From assembly GCA_942493125.1 (NCBI GenBank), contig OW818667.1, positions 868,001 through 932,000 of the forward strand: DNA of 64,000 nt, given 5' to 3'. This DNA comes from Fusibacter_C sp942493125 (GTDB lineage Bacteria > Bacillota > Clostridia > Peptostreptococcales > Acidaminobacteraceae). The position numbers and the translations under genes were made by a program. Below the pieces are notes generated by a model, which was not told the DNA's origin, made no database searches, and saw only the letters and a program-made list of their open reading frames with translations. Of the stretch, positions 1 to 9,273 are shown in pieces (position 1 is the first letter of the stretch; each line of letters opens with the position of its first letter).

Positions 1-720
1 CATGTGAAATGGATTTTGATGATACATCGTTTCAAGCTCAGTATCCTTTAAAATATTGAGCATGTGAAACTTGACGCCAAAGACACCAAGTTTGCCAATC
101 GCTGTAACAGAAGCGATAAAATCCTCTTTCGATTCTCCTGGAAGGCCAGCAATCAAATGAACGACGATTGGTATATTCCCATCCTTAAGCAACTGAAATG
201 CAGCTATAAAATCATTGAAATCGTAGTGTCTTCTAAGCCATCCTGCACGGTCGTCATGAATCGTCTGGAGTCCAAGTTCAACCCACATGACATTAAAACG
301 TTTGAACAATTCGATATGTTCTTGTCTGATGCAATCGGGTCTCGTAGCAACCGCAAGACCCTTAACCCCATCATTGTCAAGCGCTTCTGAATATAACTGT
401 TCCAGTGCTTCAACGGACTTGTAGGTGTTCGTATAGTTTTGAAAGTAACCGATATAGGCATTAGATGCCCATTTTGCAGATAAAAGTTGTTTTTGACTAT
501 CAATTTGTTCGCGAATGCTTGCACCTTGATTCTTTTTACCTTGAGTCATAACCCCTGCGAACTCACCTGAGCCACTTTCACTGCAAAAAATACACCCTTG
601 AGCGGACAAAGTCCCATCGCGATTCGGACAAGTGAAGCCGCCATCCAGTGAAAGTTTTACCAGCTTCTCGCCATATACTTTCATAAAATATTCACTTAGT
701 CCATAATAACGCCCAGACAT
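1..720 (-). CDS. TIGR01212-type radical SAM protein (3' end beyond window)
   Basis: The 240 visible residues match the YtqA/YhcC-like radical SAM family of TIGR01212. Its unusual iron-sulfur motif is present: C31, then 11 residues, then C43-x2-C46, inside the segment CPNRDGTLSAQGCIFC. Members bind a [4Fe-4S] cluster and S-adenosylmethionine; their substrate is not settled. The ATG at 720 follows an AGGATGTG ribosome site and lies 4 bases after the hydF stop, so it is probably the last visible gene of the hydrogenase-maturation operon. The gene runs off the left edge, so the C-terminal domain cannot be judged. Family call is firm, function is not. Confidence 0.88.
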   Translation of the reverse strand, partial: MSGRYYGLSEYFMKVYGEKLVKLSLDGGFTCPNRDGTLSAQGCIFCSESGSGEFAGVMTQGKKNQGASIREQIDSQKQLLSAKWASNAYIGYFQNYTNTYKSVEALEQLYSEALDNDGVKGLAVATRPDCIRQEHIELFKRFNVMWVELGLQTIHDDRAGWLRRHYDFNDFIAAFQLLKDGNIPIVVHLIAGLPGESKEDFIASVTAIGKLGVFGVKFHMLNILKDTELETMYHQNPFHM

Positions 721-724
721 CGGG

Positions 725-1921
725 TCACATCCTATCTTTTAGTATTTCTATACTTCTATCTAAGATTCCTGAGAAATATGCAAGTGTCAAACCGTAGTTC
801 GTCATTGGGACTTCCTGCGTCTCCGCTTGATCAATGCGATAAATCATCGATTTTCGGTTGACCATGCATGCGCCACAGTGGATAATCAAATCGTATTTGT
901 CCAAATCCACAGGAAAATCGTGGCCCATCGCATATTCGATCACAATGTCAGGATTGATTTTTGTATGAATCAACTTTGGTATTTTGACGCGGCCAATATC
1001 TTCATGTGAATGATTATGCGTACAATTTTCTGCGATTAAGATGCGCGAGGATGCTTTCAGGGTTTTAAACGTCTCAAGACCCTCTAACAATTTGGCGATA
1101 TCGCCCTTTTGTCTTGAAAACAGAATTGAAAAACCCGTAAGAGGGATCTCTTTAGGCACTATTTTGGAAACTTCAGCAAACGCCTGTGAATCCGTGATGA
1201 CCAAATCGACATGACTCAGTTCCTCAAGCGTTTCAGCGAGCTCTGTATCTCGAACGACATGACATTTGATGCCATGATCGAGACAATCTCTGATAATCTG
1301 TACTTGAGGTAAGATAATGCGACCCTTTGGCGCTTCTGAATCGATCGGAACCACGAGGACAACTGTGCTGCCATAAGGTAGCAAATCTCCGACAAGTGGC
1401 TCTTCTTCTTCAAGTACTGCGAGCCTGTCTTGGAGCAATGCATTGACTTTGTGGATATCAGATAAGTTCTGAGCCGTTATAAACACCTTTTCATAATCGA
1501 TACTTTCCGCTAAGGCACGCGTCTCTTCCGACATAAGATCATCTTTGTTGACGATGAGCATGTAAGGTATGTTAAAACGCTTAAAAACGTCCTGCATGGC
1601 ACGAAAGGCTTCTAAGTCAGGTTTTGTACCATCTAAGACATAAAGGGCAAAATCCGTACGCTGGAGCATCTGCTTCGTCTTATCTACTCGAAGGCTGCCG
1701 AGGATGCCTTCGTCATCTAGTCCAGCGGTGTCAATCCATACGACTGGACCAAATGGGATGAGTTCCATCGCTTTGAAAACGGGATCCGTCGTCGTGCCTT
1801 CAAACTCTGAGACAACGGCGATATCTTGGCCGATGATTGCATTAAACAATGACGATTTTCCAGCGTTTCTGTTGCCGTATATGCCAATGTGTACACGGTT
1901 CGAATTGGGTGTTTTATTCAT
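725..1921 (-). CDS. hydF: [FeFe]-hydrogenase H-cluster maturation GTPase HydF
   Basis: HydF is the scaffold that carries the di-iron H-cluster precursor and delivers it to the [FeFe] hydrogenase apoenzyme in the cytoplasm. The GTPase domain shows the P-loop GNRNAGKSS (16-24), DTAG (64-67) and NKDD (125-128). The C-terminal cluster domain has the HydF signature HNHSH (302-306) and HCGAC (348-352), which supply the [4Fe-4S] ligands. The length of 398 residues is normal. The start has an AGGAG site 6 bases upstream. It follows hydG by 9 bases, so the two are co-transcribed. hydE and the hydrogenase structural genes are not in the window. Confidence 0.97.
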   Translation of the reverse strand: MNKTPNSNRVHIGIYGNRNAGKSSLFNAIIGQDIAVVSEFEGTTTDPVFKAMELIPFGPVVWIDTAGLDDEGILGSLRVDKTKQMLQRTDFALYVLDGTKPDLEAFRAMQDVFKRFNIPYMLIVNKDDLMSEETRALAESIDYEKVFITAQNLSDIHKVNALLQDRLAVLEEEEPLVGDLLPYGSTVVLVVPIDSEAPKGRIILPQVQIIRDCLDHGIKCHVVRDTELAETLEELSHVDLVITDSQAFAEVSKIVPKEIPLTGFSILFSRQKGDIAKLLEGLETFKTLKASSRILIAENCTHNHSHEDIGRVKIPKLIHTKINPDIVIEYAMGHDFPVDLDKYDLIIHCGACMVNRKSMIYRIDQAETQEVPMTNYGLTLAYFSGILDRSIEILKDRM

Positions 1922-1930
1922 AAGTCACTC

Positions 1931-3346
1931 CTACAGGAAAATGTCGCGGTCGCCGTTGGTCAAATCTTGAAGACCCTTTACTACGACTGTTTTTGTTTTG
2001 TCATCTTGTATTTTTACGATTTCACCTGCGATAAAGGTATCGACTTGTTTATTGAGCGCTTCATCACCGAAATCAAGTGCATATTCTTTAAGCGTCATGA
2101 GTGCATTCGGTTGGCAAACGTGTTGAATTTGACCCGACTTTGCAAGCGCCATAAATCGATCGCCCGTACGGCCACTTCTATAGCATGACGTGCAATAGCT
2201 TGGTATAAAGCCATCTTCAATGAGTCCCTTAATCACTTCCAGAGGTGAGCGCTCGTCAGATACTTTAAACTGTGCCACTTCGTGAACGCCATCTTCATTT
2301 TCTTTATAGCCGCCAACACCTGTACACGAGCCTGCACTAAGCTGCGTCACGCCTGCATGAAGTAGTTCGCTACGAATTTCCTGTGTCTCACGCGTCGAAA
2401 GGATGATGCCCACATATGGTACTGCAATTCTAAGGATTGCTACGATTTTTTTAAACGTCTCATCGTCGATGATATGGTCGAAATCCGTCAGATCCATGCC
2501 TTCCGCTTTTTTAATTCTCGGCACAGAGATTGTATGGAAGCCGACGCCATAATTTTCTTCAAGGTGTCTGTTGTGAAGCATGAGTGACAATACTTCGAAG
2601 CGATGGTCCGCTAATCCGAACAAGACGCCTGCGCCGACATCGTCAATCCCAGCTTGCATCGCGCGATCAAATGCAGTCAAGTGATACTCGTAGTTTCCTT
2701 TGACAGAGCGCGGGTGAACTTGTTTATAGGTTGGTTTGTGATAGGTTTCCTGGAATAGGATATACGTGCCGATATTGGCGTTTTTAAGCTTTGAGAAATT
2801 TTCTACAGTTGTCGACGCGATATTGACGTTAACTCTTCTAATATTGCTCTTTTCAGTCGCTTCGTCATAGATGATTCTGAGCGTATCGATGATATAATCG
2901 ATATCGCAGTTGATTGGGTCTTCTCCCGCTTCAAGTGCAAGGCGTTTATGGCCCATGCTCTCTAATATTCTAACTTCCTGTCTGATTTCCTCTTCAGAAA
3001 GTTTACGTCTCGCAAATTTGTTTTCTTGCTTATAGCCACAGTACGTACAGTTGTTGACGCAGAAGTTGCTCACGTACAAAGGTGCAAAGAGCACGACGCG
3101 ATTGCCGTAGATGGATTGCTTGATTTCCGCAGCTAAATTATAGATTTTTTGTATTTGCTCTGGTGTGTGTGCTTGCAATAAGATAGCCACTTCTTCCAAA
3201 TCGATGCCTTGCTTTAATTTAGCTTTGTCGATGATTTGGTCAATCACCTCATCTGACGCGTTTTTTGTCTTATCCAAAATTGATTCGATTAAGTCGTGCT
3301 CAATAAATGCTGCTTCTTTGTAGTTGTCATCGCCGTACTTCGCCAT
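1931..3346 (-). CDS. hydG: [FeFe]-hydrogenase maturase HydG (tyrosine lyase)
   Basis: HydG is a radical SAM enzyme that cleaves tyrosine to make the CO and CN ligands of the H-cluster. It shows the SAM cluster motif C96-x3-C100-x2-C103 and the second, C-terminal cluster motif C385-x2-C388-x22-C411 that is typical of HydG and absent from the related ThiH. The ATG at 3346 is chosen because GGAGG lies 5 bases before it; an ATG at 3358 is in frame but that GGAGG falls inside its coding sequence. The gene begins 11 bases after the stop of the TM1266-like gene. At 471 residues it is full length. Confidence 0.97.
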   Translation of the reverse strand: MAKYGDDNYKEAAFIEHDLIESILDKTKNASDEVIDQIIDKAKLKQGIDLEEVAILLQAHTPEQIQKIYNLAAEIKQSIYGNRVVLFAPLYVSNFCVNNCTYCGYKQENKFARRKLSEEEIRQEVRILESMGHKRLALEAGEDPINCDIDYIIDTLRIIYDEATEKSNIRRVNVNIASTTVENFSKLKNANIGTYILFQETYHKPTYKQVHPRSVKGNYEYHLTAFDRAMQAGIDDVGAGVLFGLADHRFEVLSLMLHNRHLEENYGVGFHTISVPRIKKAEGMDLTDFDHIIDDETFKKIVAILRIAVPYVGIILSTRETQEIRSELLHAGVTQLSAGSCTGVGGYKENEDGVHEVAQFKVSDERSPLEVIKGLIEDGFIPSYCTSCYRSGRTGDRFMALAKSGQIQHVCQPNALMTLKEYALDFGDEALNKQVDTFIAGEIVKIQDDKTKTVVVKGLQDLTNGDRDIFL

Positions 3347-3357
3347 AGTAACCTCCA

Positions 3358-3618
3358 TTATTCTTCAATCGCCTTTTTGGAAATCGAAGTCTTTACTGAA
3401 ACGTGATTTAAATTGCCTAATTTGCCTGTCATGCTGTTGATTTCATCTACTGTTCCCATGATGATGATCGTGATGACTGAAACGCCATACTGGTCGAAGG
3501 GTATCCCCGTTCTGCCTTTCACGATGCCCCTATATTCTGCGATGATGTCGTTGAATTTGTGCTGCACCTCTTGCGGTTCCTCCAAGATGGCACTAATCAC
3601 TGCGATTTTCTTTTCCAT
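3358..3618 (-). CDS. TM1266-type putative hydrogenase system regulator
   Basis: This 86-residue protein matches the small TM1266 family (TIGR03959), annotated as an iron-only hydrogenase system regulator from its constant association with hyd genes. It has an ACT/NikR-C-like ferredoxin fold and no DNA-binding domain of its own that I can see. The ATG at 3618 is chosen because TTTGGAGGCTCT precedes it; the frame stays open upstream to 3693, but that stretch contains a terminator-like hairpin and no ribosome site. It is the first gene of the operon with hydG and hydF. Its biochemical role is unproven. Confidence 0.85.
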   Translation of the reverse strand: MEKKIAVISAILEEPQEVQHKFNDIIAEYRGIVKGRTGIPFDQYGVSVITIIIMGTVDEINSMTGKLGNLNHVSVKTSISKKAIEE

Positions 3619-3632
3619 AGAGCCTCCAAAAT

Positions 3633-3655
3633 AAAAAACCTTCTCAAAGAGAAGG
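3633..3655 (-). terminator. Terminator-like hairpin inside the hyd operon leader
   Basis: Read on the minus strand, CCTTCTC-TTT-GAGAAGG is followed at once by six T residues and then the GGAGG of the TM1266-like gene. A 7-bp stem, 3-base loop and U-tract meet the form of an intrinsic terminator, yet it lies between the promoter and the first gene. It is therefore more likely an attenuator than the end of an upstream gene. Confidence 0.7.
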
Positions 3656-3742
3656 CTTAAGTCAACATCAAATAATCCCATGGGGATTAACATCTATTGC
3701 GCCGGCCTTTCAAATCAGATTACTCTTTCTTGTTAGGGGGGG

Positions 3743-3759
3743 AATGTGGGTCACACATT
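3743..3759 (-). promoter_or_regulatory. Inverted repeat in hyd operon leader
   Basis: AATGTG-N5-CACATT forms a perfect 6-bp inverted repeat about 35-50 bases downstream of the predicted transcription start. It could be an operator or the first hairpin of a structured leader. A second short hairpin, AATCCC-CAT-GGGATT, lies at 3674-3688 between it and the attenuator-like hairpin. Confidence 0.4.
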
Positions 3760-3792
3760 TTAAAGAAACCTCTAAAACATGTTCTTGTTAAT

Positions 3793-3821
3793 AGTTTATC
3801 AATATAATTTGAGATTGTCAA
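3793..3821 (-). promoter_or_regulatory. Sigma-A promoter for the hyd maturation operon
   Basis: On the minus strand TTGACA (3816-3821) is followed after 17 bases by TAAACT (3793-3798). The -35 box is perfect and the -10 matches 4 of 6. Predicted transcription starts near 3786, giving a leader of about 165 bases. Confidence 0.6.
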
Positions 3822-3859
3822 CAATTAGTCATGGAAATTCAAATGTCATTTGCTTGTTA

Positions 3860-5968
3860 TTAAAACGATGTGCGTCTGACCTGATTGCGTCCTTTCCTCT
3901 TGGAAACATAAAGTGATACATCCGCACCACGTAGCAAATCGTCTTCATCTAACAAATCAACTTCACCTTTCGATTCGAAAAATGCGAGTCCGATGCTAAT
4001 GGTAACGCGTTCACCAATCCCTTTTTCCACGTGTGGCATATTTGCCGCATCCACGGCTTTCAAAATATCATGCGCAATGGCAGTCACAACTTCTTCCTCC
4101 ACCTCTTGAAAGATGACCAAAAATTCATCGCCGCCATATCGGTATACATAGGGGGTCAAATGTTCCACTGATATCTTGAGGATATTTGACACTTTTTGAA
4201 TGATGCGATCGCCTTCGACATGCCCATAATAATCATTGTATTCCTTAAAATAGTCGATGTCACACATGAGGGTCGCAATATTTTTTTTATCTTCATTGAA
4301 AGCCTTAAGCAAGGGCTTGACGTCCTCATTGAGTGCGTATCGGTTAAGAAGATTGCTCAATCCATCAAGTTTTGAGATGGTGCTCAATTGCTCATTGAGT
4401 ATTTTCATCTTTTGAGATTTCAATGAATTTGCCATTGCTATGGAAATGTAAGATGCTATGGCGCGTATCATGTCGAGCTGATAGTGATCAAAGCCATTAT
4501 TTTCATACTTTTGAAGTGAAAAGACGCCAATAATCTCTTCGTCAACGACGAGAGGTGCATAATAAATCGTCTCATACGGCACATCGATACCCGGAAAATT
4601 ATCTTTGAATGGTTCATAATCGTCGAGGACCATATGTGTCAATGAACCGGTATAGTATTCTCTATTGTTGCGTATGACCCAAGTCCCCAAACTGCCTTTA
4701 TTAGAGACTGGCACATCATAGCTATTTTCAATTTGACCCTTGTGATAGACAATTCGTTTTATGATCATCGCTTGCTCAGCGTCATAGAGGCCGATTACCA
4801 ATGCATCAAATTTCATAAAGCTGATTAGTTTTCTGATAATCAATTCTACTAGGGCCTCATATTCTTGTTCTTTTGAAATATCTTTAGATATTTCATAGAT
4901 AAAGCGCATATTTTTAAGCAACCGCTCCGTAATTTTTTGCATTTCATTATCGAGTTCAATATCCAATTTTTCTTCTATTTGGTACATCCCTAGCTCATAT
5001 AAATTGGCGAGCAATTTTTCATCTAGAATCAGTAGACGTTTATAGTTTTCTTTGATCGAATCGGTAAAAGGCACATAATCTGAAATCGAATGAATCAACA
5101 ATCTGGCTTCTCTCTCTACTTCTACATCCTCTGTTTTGAGAGCATAGTTGCCTACAATCAAACAATACTCGAGAGCTAGCTCATACTTTCGACTATCAAG
5201 CATAATACGTCCGATCATCAGATAACAGTCGTTGACGCCTATAACGTCCTCGTCTTCATTAAACCGTTCGATGGCTTCCTGAATATTAGCGAGTGCCTCT
5301 TCCATATCGCCTTTGTGATGGGCTATTTTACCTTGAATCAACTTCCACAAAGCTTCATATTGAAGGATGTCTCTTTTAATGGCTAACATTTCATAAAACG
5401 CGTTTGCATGTTCTTTTGCCCGATCAAAATCGCCATTTTTCAAGTACTCAGTGATAAGGTTATACGTCGTCAAAAAATATACTTTATAGTTGTGTTCCTG
5501 TTTTGAAAATTTTTGCGCTTCTTCATAGTAATATAAAGCGCGTTCTTTCATCTTCATCGTACTGTATAAGATGGCGATATTGTTAAGTAAGCCGCCCAAA
5601 GAGCTGGTTTTATCCATTTGCTTTGATAGTCGCAGGGATTGGTGGTAATAGTCCAGTGCAATGGCATAGCGTCCAGAATAACTATTGATATTTCCTAGTA
5701 GATTCGAAACACGCATGCGCACGTCGCCCAAATTTTCTGCGTTGGCAATCTTGATTGTCTCTATAGCCAATTTATGCGCTTTTTCGACATCACCGTTATA
5801 GAACAAGGCTATGGCATAGTTCGAAAAAGTGCGTGCTTTAACGGCAATCTCATCGATGGTCAAACATACGTCATGAAGCGTTTGCATCATATGAAGTTTG
5901 TCTGCATTTGAAAGTTGCTCGTTGTTTTCAAATTGATCATTGATTGCGTTGATACTGCTAATTTCCAT
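3860..5968 (-). CDS. TPR-GAF-GGDEF diguanylate cyclase
   Basis: The protein should make c-di-GMP from two GTP. Residues 40-330 are helical repeats of TPR type, 360-510 look like a GAF sensor domain, and the C-terminal third is a GGDEF domain with an intact GGDEF at 612-616. There is no RxxD inhibitory site five residues before GGDEF, so product inhibition by the usual route is not expected. No membrane segment or signal peptide is seen, so it is cytosolic. It starts 7 bases after the M20 amidohydrolase stop, which suggests co-transcription. The signal sensed by the TPR and GAF parts is unknown. Tandem c-di-GMP-I riboswitches occur at 61.3-61.5 kb in this window. Confidence 0.92.
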   Translation of the reverse strand: MEISSINAINDQFENNEQLSNADKLHMMQTLHDVCLTIDEIAVKARTFSNYAIALFYNGDVEKAHKLAIETIKIANAENLGDVRMRVSNLLGNINSYSGRYAIALDYYHQSLRLSKQMDKTSSLGGLLNNIAILYSTMKMKERALYYYEEAQKFSKQEHNYKVYFLTTYNLITEYLKNGDFDRAKEHANAFYEMLAIKRDILQYEALWKLIQGKIAHHKGDMEEALANIQEAIERFNEDEDVIGVNDCYLMIGRIMLDSRKYELALEYCLIVGNYALKTEDVEVEREARLLIHSISDYVPFTDSIKENYKRLLILDEKLLANLYELGMYQIEEKLDIELDNEMQKITERLLKNMRFIYEISKDISKEQEYEALVELIIRKLISFMKFDALVIGLYDAEQAMIIKRIVYHKGQIENSYDVPVSNKGSLGTWVIRNNREYYTGSLTHMVLDDYEPFKDNFPGIDVPYETIYYAPLVVDEEIIGVFSLQKYENNGFDHYQLDMIRAIASYISIAMANSLKSQKMKILNEQLSTISKLDGLSNLLNRYALNEDVKPLLKAFNEDKKNIATLMCDIDYFKEYNDYYGHVEGDRIIQKVSNILKISVEHLTPYVYRYGGDEFLVIFQEVEEEVVTAIAHDILKAVDAANMPHVEKGIGERVTISIGLAFFESKGEVDLLDEDDLLRGADVSLYVSKRKGRNQVRRTSF

Positions 5969-5975
5969 AAGCCAC

Positions 5976-7172
5976 TCACCCTCTTGATGTGGAATAAACT
6001 AAGGCCTCAATCATTTTTATCTGTAGATATACCCCTAATACTAGGCTTTCTTCATCGATTATAAAATCTTTTGTATGCAACGCACCAAGTGGTCCATTTT
6101 CAAAGCCGCACCCAAGATGATAAAATGCGCCTTTAGACTGGTCCAGAAAATAAGAGAAGTCTTCAACACCAAGAGAAGGGTGTTCCTTTTCAATGACATG
6201 ATCTCTGCCTAACGCCTCTACAGTTACTTCTCTCAAAATCTTTACGACTTCGTTGTCATTGATAAGCGCTTTATACCCTTCTTCAAAATGAACCTGTCCC
6301 GTCGCACCAAATGCACCACATATACTCGTGACAAGGCACGTCAATTTTTCCTTCAGCAGTGCACGCGTCAACTCATCTGTCGTTCGCATACCTCCCGTTA
6401 AAGTTACCTCATCGCATATTATATTGTCTTTTTGACCACCGTTTATTTTACCAACAGTGATAACCGCTTGATCAAGAGGCGAAATGGATCGACTCACAAG
6501 TGTTTGTATGCCTAATATGACTTGAGCGGCAATGACTATCGCGTCAACGCCTTGTTCAGGATAAGCACCATGTGCTGACTTGCCACCTATTGTGATCGAA
6601 AACGTATCAGAAGCCGCATTGAGCTTTCCATCTCTGATTTCGATTTTTCCGACTGGCAGATAGGGCATGACATGAAGTCCGAGTACAAAATCCACTTTGG
6701 GTGAATTCATGACACCTTCTTCCACCATTCTTGCCGCACCACCTACCGTCTCCTCAGCAGGCTGAAAGAAGAACTTGAGATTACAGCCAAGTGATTCTCT
6801 ATGTCTAGCAAAATACTTGGCGACACCTAATTGAATCGTCGTATGCGCATCATGTCCACAAGCGTGCATAACACCATCATAAGCTGATTTATAGTCAAGT
6901 TCATTCATTTCTGTTATCGGCAAAGCATCTATATCCGCTCTCAGGCCGATGGTCATATCGTCATTTTTTCCGATCAACACGCCGCAGACCCCCGTAGATG
7001 CACTTGGATAGTTGTTGATGCCCATGTCATTGAGTGCGGAAATGATTTTTTCTTGGGTTTTAAATTCATATTCACTAAGCTCTGGGTATTTGTGTAGATC
7101 GCGTCTCAATCCAATCAGCCAGTCTCTATCTTGACTCAGTTCTAAATATAAAGGATCTTCCTTATAAAGCAT
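5976..7172 (-). CDS. M20 family amidohydrolase / aminoacylase
   Basis: This 398-residue protein belongs to the M20D metallohydrolases (N-acyl amino acid or hippurate hydrolases). Metal-ligand motifs are visible: HACGHDAHT near residue 103 and PAEE near 138. Such enzymes hydrolyse N-acylated amino acids or peptides in the cytoplasm; the substrate cannot be read from sequence. The start is backed by GGAGG 8 bases upstream. It lies between alr and the diguanylate cyclase gene, probably in one operon. Confidence 0.9.
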   Translation of the reverse strand: MLYKEDPLYLELSQDRDWLIGLRRDLHKYPELSEYEFKTQEKIISALNDMGINNYPSASTGVCGVLIGKNDDMTIGLRADIDALPITEMNELDYKSAYDGVMHACGHDAHTTIQLGVAKYFARHRESLGCNLKFFFQPAEETVGGAARMVEEGVMNSPKVDFVLGLHVMPYLPVGKIEIRDGKLNAASDTFSITIGGKSAHGAYPEQGVDAIVIAAQVILGIQTLVSRSISPLDQAVITVGKINGGQKDNIICDEVTLTGGMRTTDELTRALLKEKLTCLVTSICGAFGATGQVHFEEGYKALINDNEVVKILREVTVEALGRDHVIEKEHPSLGVEDFSYFLDQSKGAFYHLGCGFENGPLGALHTKDFIIDEESLVLGVYLQIKMIEALVYSTSRG

Positions 7173-7240
7173 CGCGCGCCTCCGATATTTATGATTTATG
7201 ATTATGATTTGTGAATTGTGATATTTGATTTATATTTGAT

Positions 7241-8371
7241 TTATATTTTATCCATATATTGAATCACAACGGGCTTTTCATCATCTGCTGTAATCACTCT
7301 AGGCACTCTGATTGAAACTCTGGAAAGAAGTTCATTGCGATTTGTCTTTGATAGTTTTGCAAGTTCAGTTAGCGTAAGTGTATGGTCATCGAAAATAATC
7401 ACTTCATCACCTATTTTGACGGACTCAATATCTGTGATGTCCACCATGCATTGATCCATACATAAAAGACCCATAATAGGTGCATGCTGGCCATGTATTG
7501 ATACATAACCGACACCTGATAGATTTCTTGGGTACCCATCTGCATAGCCTATTGGCAGTGTCGCAACCTTTGTATCTCTCGTTGCGACATAAGTATAGTC
7601 ATAGCTGACGCCTTCACCCACTTTTATCGTTTTAATATGTGTCACATTCGTCTTCATGCTCATAACGGGTTTCAAGTCGAAAGGTGTCTTTCGACTACAA
7701 TAACCATACAAAATAGCGCCTAGTCGCACCATGTCGTAGAGCTTGTTAGGATAAGCAATGGCCCCAATACTGTCACAGACGTGCTTTATAGGTATGCTTA
7801 TAGACAACTCTCTTAGCTTTTTAAGCAACGCATCAAATCGATCAAACTGAACATCATCCGCTTCAACATCTTTTAACGCCAAATGTGTGAACAACCCTTC
7901 AATTTCAATGAATTCGTACGTTTTAATCTCTTCCAAATCCTCCATGAGCTTGCTTATGTCATTATAGCCTAGTCTGTTGAATCCAGAATCGAATTTGATG
8001 TGTACTTTTGCTTTTATGTTATCATATGAAGCGTTGAGATTTAACTTTCTGGCATCTTCAAGATCGAACAACGTCAAAGTAATTGCATGCTTGACTGCAA
8101 AATCGTAATCGTCCTCAAATGTTTTACCCATCACCAAAATGGGACAAGCAATGCCATTGTTTCTGATGGCTTTGGCTTCATTTATGTTGGCGACACCTAA
8201 ATAATCGACACCTAAATTTTCAAATTCTCTTGAAATTGTTATCAGATCGTGTCCGTAGGCATTCGCTTTTACAATACCAGCAATTTTTACGTCTTTTGGA
8301 ATCAATAGTCTCATTTCCTTATAATTGTAACGCAGTGCATCCAAATCTATTTCTACGCGTGTGCCTTTCAT
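7241..8371 (-). CDS. alr: Alanine racemase
   Basis: Alr converts L- to D-alanine with pyridoxal phosphate and supplies D-Ala for peptidoglycan. The PLP lysine is K35 in VKANAYGHD, the family signature. The C-terminal beta domain is complete and the length of 376 residues is standard. GGAGG precedes the ATG. The M20 gene starts 68 bases further on. The spacer, about 7187-7245, is AT-rich with short repeated TTTGATTTATA units and no obvious terminator, so read-through is likely. Confidence 0.96.
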   Translation of the reverse strand: MKGTRVEIDLDALRYNYKEMRLLIPKDVKIAGIVKANAYGHDLITISREFENLGVDYLGVANINEAKAIRNNGIACPILVMGKTFEDDYDFAVKHAITLTLFDLEDARKLNLNASYDNIKAKVHIKFDSGFNRLGYNDISKLMEDLEEIKTYEFIEIEGLFTHLALKDVEADDVQFDRFDALLKKLRELSISIPIKHVCDSIGAIAYPNKLYDMVRLGAILYGYCSRKTPFDLKPVMSMKTNVTHIKTIKVGEGVSYDYTYVATRDTKVATLPIGYADGYPRNLSGVGYVSIHGQHAPIMGLLCMDQCMVDITDIESVKIGDEVIIFDDHTLTLTELAKLSKTNRNELLSRVSIRVPRVITADDEKPVVIQYMDKI

Positions 8372-8417
8372 TTGAGCCTCCGACTAAATTGCAACTATAT
8401 TGCATCTATCATGTGTT

Positions 8418-9113
8418 TTAAATTTCCATTTTCATGCGCTCTAAATCGATAATTTTAAAAGAAGCCTTGTGATAATCAATGAGTTTTTCATCTTTCATTT
8501 TACTAAATTCTCTTGATATAGACGGTCTAGCGACGTTAAAGAAGTCAGCGAGTTCATCTCGATTCATCGGTAGAGTAAAAATGAGTGTGCCTTGAGACTT
8601 CCATTGCTCAATTAAATAGGCGCATAGTTTGCCGCGTAAGCTCCGAATTGACAAATAGTCTACTTTTCTGCTTAATAGCAAGGCTTTCTTTGACATGATC
8701 ACGAGCATATTTTCTATGATTTTCTGATGCGCATTGCACATTTTTTCACATTGTGATATCAGTTTTTCAGGTGAAATAAAAATCACTTCACTATCACTTT
8801 GTGATGTCACTGTGACAGGCCAAACTTTTTTTTCTGTAAAGCTGATCATCTCACCAAACATATCCCCTTGCTTAAGCACCGTCAGAATGGTGCGATTGCC
8901 CGCTATGTTTTCTTTTGCGATGACGACTTCTCCTTCGACAACGATGCCAATTCCATAAAAAGGTTCGCCGCTATTTGCTATATTGTCACCTTTTTTAAAG
9001 GTCATAATTCTTGGATTCAAACAGTTGAGCATTGGTCTGATCTCTACTACCTCAATGCCTCTGAACAATGCTGTACCAAATAAACACTCTATAACTTTAT
9101 CTTCTATTTTCAT
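8418..9113 (-). CDS. Crp/Fnr-family transcriptional regulator
   Basis: The 231-residue protein has an N-terminal cyclic-nucleotide-binding-like beta barrel (about 20-140) and a C-terminal winged helix-turn-helix that includes NRDELADFFNVARPSISR. No N-terminal cysteine cluster of the Fnr type is seen. The ATG at 9113 is preferred because GGAGAGGG lies before it; the frame extends upstream to 9248 but that part overlaps the nhaC terminator. Its ligand and targets are unknown. Confidence 0.9.
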   Translation of the reverse strand: MKIEDKVIECLFGTALFRGIEVVEIRPMLNCLNPRIMTFKKGDNIANSGEPFYGIGIVVEGEVVIAKENIAGNRTILTVLKQGDMFGEMISFTEKKVWPVTVTSQSDSEVIFISPEKLISQCEKMCNAHQKIIENMLVIMSKKALLLSRKVDYLSIRSLRGKLCAYLIEQWKSQGTLIFTLPMNRDELADFFNVARPSISREFSKMKDEKLIDYHKASFKIIDLERMKMEI

Positions 9114-9220
9114 AAAAATCCCTCTCCAAGTATGATTAGAATATTGCAAATCAATAAGCAATTTCATAGATATCTCAAGCATACCATTTTTATGTGAATT
9201 TTGAAAGTTGAGTATTACGC

Positions 9221-9256
9221 AAAAAAAAACCTCAAACGCAACAATCACGTTTGAGG
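9221..9256 (-). terminator. Terminator of nhaC
   Basis: On the minus strand a 9-bp stem CCTCAAACG / CGTTTGAGG is followed by nine T residues. It lies 17 bases after the nhaC stop and separates nhaC from the downstream Crp-family gene. Confidence 0.9.
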
Positions 9257-9273
9257 CTTTAAGCTATAAATTA

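Noticed and set aside
64..390. Plus-strand ORF of 108 codons
   Set aside because: It lies antisense to the radical SAM gene, has no ribosome site and no recognisable domain.
7187..7245. AT-rich repeated TTTGATTTATA units
   Set aside because: Too short and simple to call a repeat element; likely low-complexity spacer.
9114..9248. N-terminal extension of the Crp-family regulator
   Set aside because: The stretch contains the nhaC terminator, and the ATG at 9113 has the ribosome site.
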